This document shows, in pieces, positions 57,901-64,000 of a DNA stretch of 64,000 nucleotides (its first letter is position 1; each line of letters starts with the position of its first letter). The stretch comes from Gonapodya sp. JEL0774 (taxonomy: Eukaryota; Monoblepharomycota; Monoblepharidomycetes; Monoblepharidales; Gonapodyaceae). The translations under genes and the position numbers were made by a program. A model generated the notes under the pieces. The model searched no databases. It had not been told where the DNA came from and saw nothing but the letters and a program-made list of their open reading frames with translations. The stretch spans positions 1 to 64,000 of the forward strand of contig JADIIX010000053.1 in NCBI GenBank assembly GCA_027604505.1. The letters are read 5' to 3'.

Positions 57901-58209
57901 ACATTGGCGGTGCTGTGGGATCGTTCATGTTCCGGTCTGACTGGGCTCCTCGGTGGGTGTGGATAACATTCACACGGCTCAAACTTCGTGCTTTTCACTC
58001 AAATACATGCCTCAAGATATATACCATCGTTTGCCATTTGCGCCGTTCTCGCCTTTATTTCTTGCGGTTTTGTTGCGCTGGAAGAGTACTTGCAAAGACG
58101 AGACAGGAGGAAAATGGCGTCACTGGAGGAGGAGGTGAAGAGAAGTGAGGAGCAGAGCAGCGGATATGCGGGGGCGTATGAAGAGCCAGGACCGGCATAC
58201 GTGGCGTGA
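54932..58209 (+). CDS. MFS permease, allantoate/anion:cation symporter (Dal5-like), many microexons
   Basis: The first 12 exons close in phase: 54932-55026, 55097-55120, 55184-55208, 55283-55407, 55471-55475, 55576-55586, 55654-55701, 55760-55774, 55839-55859, 55919-55969, 56031-56054 and 56128-56139. From 56218 on, coding blocks are clear but several borders are not resolved. Signatures are DLRIMPWSALLYLFNYLDRT, DSQWQGAISVFFVGYVLFE, LPANLMIKRVGPAAW, LGIAEAGYFPGM and MNGIGGYSGWRW. Later come LPTIIKNLGF, IQFIVFATLPPSG, GIMNSFGNIGGAVGSFMFRS and a hydrophilic C-terminus (LEEYLQRRDRRK). Twelve helices are expected. Dal5-type carriers take up allantoate, ureidosuccinate, nicotinate or similar anions; the substrate cannot be assigned. 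The 5-nt exon at 55471 completes the GYVLFE motif. Confidence 0.82.
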
Positions 58210-58704
58210 TAGAATATATTTTCTGGAAACGGTGGTGTGAAAAGAAGTTCGAGAGTGTGCTTCTTGATTTGAGTGTTGAAATTGGGACTGGCCGAGGGAG
58301 AGAAGTTGACATGCTTCTCTTCACCTCTTTTCTTTCTTTCTTTCTTTTTTTTTACAGAATTACATCAGCAGATTTCAATGTGAAAGAATGCAGAAAGTTC
58401 AAATGGTCCACAAGAAGGTCCCCGTTACTTCTCTGAGAGTGATTCAACAAAGAGGAAGTTCTTCCGGTGCTCTCCTCTAAACGTATCCGCTCCTAAACGT
58501 CACCGGATTATTAATTCCAAAATGCATTCTGAATTAGATCCGAAGAGTTATTGATACACATGTTCAACTTCCCTCCCAGTTGTTACCTCTCACGCAGAAC
58601 GTGCTAACAGATCGAAAACACTATTCCACCACATATTTACTCCTCCCACTACGCCAAAGCACGCATTTGTACCAGCTGCACAGCCCACCATACATAATCT
58701 CTCA
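58210..58704. other. Convergent intergenic region with TTTC microsatellite
   Basis: No gene is visible. A (TTTC)n/poly-T tract at about 58327-58357 lies after the permease stop. The stretch should contain the 3' UTRs of the permease and the carbonic anhydrase, which converge here. Confidence 0.45.
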
Positions 58705-60762
58705 CTACTGTGGCGCTGCGGTCTTGTACACGTCCCTGATCCGATCCGGGCCCGAGGTGGTGAGATGCAAGTCGCGGAGGAGACCATCGGAGACGCGGTA
58801 GCACCAGCCTAGAAGGTGATGAGTAAAAAGGGGGGATTTGAAGTGGGGCCGTAGTGTGAGCGAAGTGAGAGAATGAATTTACAGAATTGGGCGAAAAGGG
58901 CACAGAAAGAAGCTCGACAGAGAATCGGCCTTCGGCAGCGAGATCCTTATGTACTCGTCAGCAATCCCCTCGAGTTCACTCCAGATCTGCAGCCACGAGT
59001 AGGCCCTCGCTCGCTTTCCCTCGAGACGCACACCCCCCACCTCCCCATCTCCCAAACCGGACTGTCTTCGACTCACCGTGCACATTCAGCTCCCATCCCC
59101 TGGCCCAAGCATTCTGCACGATACTCGTGTAGCACACGTTCTCCACACTCCTCGCCACATTCAGTTCACACAGTAGGTCAGCCCGCGCAGTGACGTCAGG
59201 CATGGATTCAAGCTGGTGCTGGTGGATGTAGTAGAGATCCTTGATGGAGCGGAGCCAGTTGTCGAGGAGGCCGAATTGGCGGTTGCCTGTGGTGGCGGTG
59301 GGTGGTAGGACGTGGGACAATAGGTTATTGTGGAGGTTGGCCGTTCAAATGGGACCAGATGTTGGGAGAGAGTGCGGAAATGGAATTTTGAGCGCGATTG
59401 GCGTGATGAAAACACTCAATCCTTCGAATGCTCCAAGGACACCCCTCCCGTTACCCCACTACCCACCCATGGCGGCAACCACACCACCACACCCATAGTG
59501 TCCCACGACCATAATGTGTTTCACGCGAAGCACCTCGACCGAGAACTGGAGGACAGAGAGGGCGGACATGTCCGTGTGGTTGACGACGTTGGCAATGTTG
59601 CCTGAAGGAGGGTAAGAAGGCATGGGGACGTGAGTAATGGCGAGAAAGGGCAAGAAGGAAGAAGGTGGGGACAAGGATATTGGGAAACCTCATGTTGTGA
59701 AATTGATGCCGTCGTCCTTGCCCCAACTTTTACCCTTTGATCCGTTGCTCTTTCATCATTCACCTCATGGTGAGCTCTGAACATTCCAATGTTGTGTAGA
59801 TGATCGTTTCCGATGCCTGTCAATGCCATTGAAGGTGATTGATCCAGTTTCAGCTTCCCCCAGAGCCCAGAGTTGCTCCTTCCGTTTCCCGCTTTTCAAA
59901 AAAACCACCACACCTCAAAAACTCCACAAGCGGCACAGTCTAGTGACTTCATTTGTCGAAAAATCGCCACATTGATCACAGCCGGAACCGCGTGTCAACC
60001 AAAAATACTCACGGTGCACAAACACCTCGCCCGGTAATAATCCCACGAGTGTGTTGGCGGGCACGCGGGAATCGGAACAACCTGAAGAGAGAAAATTGGG
60101 AGATTGAGTGAGAAGCAGATCAAAAGTTAAGATGCAGGCAATAATATCGAAACATCCGATCTCGCAGTCCACTACTCAATCACACACTCCGACCACACTC
60201 GTCGACTTTCAATCACACATCTCCACAGAGCTTTTCGAGGTGACTCACCGATCCACAAGTAACTGGGCTCCTGCTGCTTGTCCAACTCGTCCAAGAATCC
60301 CGGCATCTCCCTCTTTGTGACTTCTGCCCAGCTCTTGTTGTTCTGTAAGAGTTCATCGGGAGACAATGTACGGTTTTTGAGATAAGATTGCGGAGGTTGG
60401 GAAGAAGAAGAGTGGGCGAGAGCGGCTTGGAGAGCTTGAGACGGGGCAGTTGGGTTGAGGAGGGCGTGGGAAGAAAGAGGGGAGGGCGGTGGAAGGAAAG
60501 GGTTTGAGCGGGAGGAAATTAGAGAGGTTGATAGCTGTGGAGTTTGCGGTGCCTGTGTGGCAGAGGCGGAGGAAGACGTGGTGTCTTTGGCGTGAGCGAT
60601 ATCGTTGTGGTGGGTGTGTGGGCCGGGAATGCCGCAGCCGCATAGGGCGAGTCGACCAGAGGAGAAGGCGCGAGTAACAGCAAGAGAGCGTGGGGAGAGA
60701 GAGGAGACAGAGGAGACGGAGGGGAGAGAGCGGAAAGGAATGGCAGCGAGCGAGATACGCAT
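58705..60762 (-). CDS. Beta-class carbonic anhydrase with long N-terminal extension
   Basis: Five exons (60762-60249, 60081-60013, 59601-59467, 59286-59077, 58808-58705) encode 343 residues in phase. The Zn ligands sit in [20 protein letters not shown] and [32 protein letters not shown] and [13 protein letters not shown] are also family blocks. The C-terminal strand is [18 protein letters not shown], followed by DRIRDVYK. The enzyme interconverts CO2 and bicarbonate. The first 130 residues lie before the catalytic core. They begin with a basic Ser-rich stretch ([17 protein letters not shown]) that fits mitochondrial import and continue as a Ser/Pro-rich linker. The CSDSR block is completed only after the first splice. 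Confidence 0.94.
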
Positions 60763-61560
60763 TGCGGAACTTATGAATTTCGATGGAGAGGAAGCGGCGT
60801 TGAGTTGCTATTGAGGTTAAGCTGCGGATTGAATCGGTGGGCAATCGATTCAGCGAATGGCGACGATGGCGGTCTGAACGTTGGGAATGGGATGTATCGT
60901 GCTCACCACTTTACTCTCCCAATTCAATTCACTAAGACCAGTCCTGTTCGCTCGTTTCCGGATGTTTCCGATTCGGATTCCGTGTTGAAAAATCCGATTT
61001 CCCACTGCTGTTCTTTATATGTCGTGAATCTATTCTCTTGCCTTTCGGTTTCCGCTGCCGATAAATCCACCATCACGTCATCACCGTCACCTCCCAGCCT
61101 GCCCTACCTTTTGCCCCACTGGCACCCTCACGAAAAAGCACGTCATCTGACATCATCTTCTTCCCAGCTCGACAATTGTACAATGTTCATTCTACATCGC
61201 TATGTATGGCTGTCATACCAATGCCGTCCCCGCAAACATATATTCGTGCTCTTTTCATCTTCTGTTCAACTTCGCGTTTCATCTATCCTTGGCGGCTACA
61301 TAGTAGTACATAGTAAGGCTCGGCTGGTAGATTCTACAAGTTTCTATGCAATCTCTTGACTTTTTCCACGACCTGGTGGCTGTGACGGGGGATGTTGTTC
61401 GAGTATCATAGGGGGAGAACACCAAGGGATGACCAACCCATTACTTGGGCACCTTTCAATGGGGACAGTCATTGCAATCTCAAATCAACCTGCCATCCTC
61501 TATTCCACCTCTGGCACTCCATCCCGTCTCTACACGTGTTCGTACGTGTCACCTCTCCGA
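60763..61560. other. Intergenic, 0.8 kb
   Basis: No supported gene. The plus-strand frame at 60805-61359 is Ser/His-rich without motifs, and the stretch lies between two minus-strand genes. It should contain the carbonic anhydrase promoter and the carrier 3' UTR. Confidence 0.4.
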
Positions 61561-63309
61561 TCACCCCTTCTCCCGTCCACTCTCCCCCGTCCACCGTTTC
61601 AACCCCTCCACTCCGACCAACGTGATCACTCCCTGCGGTCCCGCTCTCGCCAAGTGCGGGATGTACCCCTTGTACAAGGCGGTAACACCCTCGTTGCGGA
61701 TGGTCGTCACAAGACAGTGGAGCGACGAGCGGTAGTGCAGAGGTGCCGGCGAGGCCGCTTGCTGGGATACGGGGACGCTGTGAGATGCAGAGGTAGATGG
61801 CGCGGTGGTTGAGGACAGTATGGCTGGGGAGCGAGACTGATTAAGCATGCGGCTGAGAAGAGTGAGATCGGAAGGTTGGAGAATCGGAGTCCCGTGTGTG
61901 GAAGGAAGAACAGGTGTCGTGGTGGAACGTGAGCATCTCATCACGACGCAGAAACTCAAAGCCTATGATTCACTCTTTCGAATGAGCCACGTCGGGGGTC
62001 GCGTGTACCCAACCTGGCACATTTGGGATATCCGCCCATAGACATTTTGGAAATCCCGGTTTCCGTTCTGCCCGGTTTAGAGTTCTCTCATCCGCCATAA
62101 AACAAACCAACCCCAAACCCCGTCCTGAACCACCCACCTGTATACCACATCCACTGGATCAATCACGCTCACCACAGCCACCTGCGCACACCCGGCAGAG
62201 ATTGCATCCACAACATACTGCGGTGTCGAGGCCGGGAGACGGCGGCGGACGTGAGGGCGCAGGGTGGAGAATGTAGAGAGTTGGATGGAGGAGCCAGTCG
62301 CTAGAAGGCGAGTGGTGGTTAAAGGAACAGAAGACGAGTGAAAAATCTGAGTTGGGAGGTACTGAAATTGGCAGAGCGAATTTGCTTGTGTAACACCTCA
62401 AACATGCTTAGCCACTCACCAAATCGGATTATTCCGCTGTCAACTCCACGCCAAAGTCCGCGAATACCTTCATTTCGTCCAATGTGAGCCAGCGCCCTTA
62501 CGAACCCTCTGTTCACATACTCGTGTTGAGCGCCAACCACTCGGGCACTTTCTGCGCTGCTCAGGCGGATCCGCGCACTCTCTCTCATGTAGGACTGCTG
62601 TCGTACCTTTACCATCACCACGGGACTTCCCACCACACCACCAGCCGCCCCACACAAACCCCCCGCCAGCACCGCCGCCGCCCACTTGTTGCCTCCAGTT
62701 AGCCTCGTCCGTTCAATATACCGCCGGACGGGATCGAATAGACTGAGACGAGTACCGTTCATGGTTATTTGGAACGCGTATGCTGGTAATAAGCCCTTGT
62801 ATAGGGCAAGAAAACCTTCCTGGCGCAGGATGGTGGTGAGCGTGTGGAGGGTAGAACGATAGTAAGGGTTTTGAGGAGAGGACTTGGTTAAGGAACCAGT
62901 GGAAGCGGAGGAAATGGGAAGGGACGAGGGCGTGTTTTGGAGCTGCAGCCGCGTTTTGATGACTGAAATTTAATGGTTGCGGGGAGGGATAAATAAGTAA
63001 CCAAGACATGCCAAAATCAATACACCAGAACCCGGGTCGTCCGAATTACGCGTTGTCAGGACATGGTGTCCGGAGTGGCTCCCCTGATTCCAAGTGGCCT
63101 CTCCTTCGTTGCACTCCTGCTACATATACATAATCCAAGGAGTCCACTTACCCTCCCTGGTGTTATTCCGATGATCGAAACTCACCATCAAATGGCTCCG
63201 TGATAGTCACCCCTACACATGCCGCGGTTGAGGCTGTGATAAAATTCTTAGCGGCTTCGGCAACGAGCGGTGATGAAGAAGTAGCAGATCCATCCAGGGG
63301 GGAACCCAT
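61561..63309 (-). CDS. OAC1: Mitochondrial carrier, Oac1/SLC25A34-35 class
   Basis: Four exons (63309-63186, 62962-62420, 62300-62138, 61852-61561) give 373 residues in phase. Three carrier repeats are visible by their signature: EPFDVIKTRLQ, SPVVMVKVRQQ (the acidic residue replaced by Val) and DPVDVVYSR. Other blocks are FITASTAACVGVTI, EGFLALYKGLLPAYAFQI, MNGTRLSLFDPVR, GLWRGVDSGIIR, SSIQLSTFS and GVTALYKGYIPHLARAGPQ. MNGTRL and the SPVV pattern point to the Oac1 group, which moves oxaloacetate, sulfate and related dicarboxylates across the inner membrane. Extra Ser/Pro-rich loops of about 25-30 residues follow repeats 1 and 3 and are longer than usual. Confidence 0.9.
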
Positions 63310-64000
63310 GGACGAGGATTACCAGATGGGTGAAAATACTTCAAACGAATTTGAGATTTGCAGGACTCCGCTTTGGTTCGGGTTTGGCCCACCCCTTTTT
63401 GGGATGACCCCTCGAGGTATGACTCATCATCACAATCACCTGCTTCCTTCCTGCACACATGACCGTGATTGTACTGTTACCGAGCGAGAGATTTTGATCG
63501 CACAAGTGATAAGAGCCCATAAAACTCAACTGCAAAAGATCTTGTGCGAGTAAAGGTGGAGCAGGACTTGCAAAGCGCCTTATCACATTCATCTAAGCCA
63601 TCCATGAAGCTGAACTATTCGTCAGAGATTGGATTTGAAGTAGCCAGCAGTTCAAGGAGCGCACAAACGTGTATGAGCTTGGCGGAAGATTGTCATATGT
63701 ACCATGATATTGCGTATCAACTGACAAACGAAATAACCAAAACAATTGAGAATACGAACGATAAAAGTTTAAAGGGAAAAGACAGAGAGCCGCAGATGTC
63801 TATCGCATGAAGAAAAACAACAAAATGAAGGGAGAGAGTCAAGTTTCCAATAAAAAAGTCAATGTGGTTGACGAGGAGGTGTTGCAAAGGTGAAGGAAGC
63901 CCGTGAACTGTCTCAGATAGAGGAAGATCCAAGATGTTCCACCAACGGCACAAAGATGGCTCGGGGGTATATCTGTCCACTCCTATGCGGTGGCCAACAA
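63310..64000. other. Right end, no supported gene
   Basis: Frames on both strands (for example plus 63544-63810) are hydrophilic or low in motif content and have no splice partners inside the window. A gene running off the right edge cannot be excluded. Confidence 0.35.

Overview
The window looks like nuclear DNA of a fungus. Genes are dense, lie on both strands and are cut by many short GT...AG introns, mostly 50-150 nt. The gene content is fungal and eukaryotic: CDC4-type F-box/WD40, BUB3, ARF1, Arp2/3 p34, SMG9, COQ10, HTD2, a MTD1-type dehydrogenase, a DAL5-like permease, fasciclin-domain surface proteins, a fungal-type RGS protein and a DIRS-like Gag. A CDK20/CCRK-like kinase (a family tied to cilia and flagella) and very high intron density make an early-diverging, possibly zoosporic (chytrid-grade) lineage the best guess. 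That placement is inference, not proof.

Layout. 1-3857: gene-poor left end with short repeats and an ALKBH7-like dioxygenase (minus). 3858-8761 (minus): an 11-exon gene for a 1,403-residue protein made of four tandem ankyrin-like modules plus a coiled coil. 8881-24701 (all plus): HTD2, a membrane-anchored CocE/NonD hydrolase, ARPC2, ARF1, BUB3, an Mpv17-family protein and a CDC4/FBW7 F-box protein. 25928-34064: SMG9 (minus), a small puzzling locus, an RBR ubiquitin ligase with C-terminal C2H2 fingers, a solitary Gag ORF and COQ10 (minus). 34535-43444 (plus): a GH26-like membrane-anchored glycosidase with extreme microexons, a PanE-like reductase, MTD1 and a fasciclin protein. 43538-48333 (minus): a CDK20-like kinase with a large activation-segment insert, an unidentified protein and a LOG-family protein. 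48378-58209: DNAJC8-like, METTL2-like tRNA methyltransferase, a second fasciclin protein, an RGS protein (minus) and an MFS permease. 58705-63309 (minus): beta-carbonic anhydrase and an OAC1-type mitochondrial carrier. The right end holds no gene I can support.

Most genes are housekeeping and unrelated to their neighbours; there is no operon logic. Several are mitochondrial (ALKBH7, HTD2, COQ10, Mpv17-like, carrier, probably the carbonic anhydrase), but they are scattered. Exon models were built by hand: translation frames, splice dinucleotides, exon phase and remembered family motifs had to agree. Where every exon phase closes and the length fits the family I give exact exons. Three models stay partly unresolved: SMG9 exon 1, the middle of the MFS gene, and the unidentified gene at 45926-47263. 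The most unusual finding is the density of microexons, including a predicted 2-nt exon at 36325-36326.
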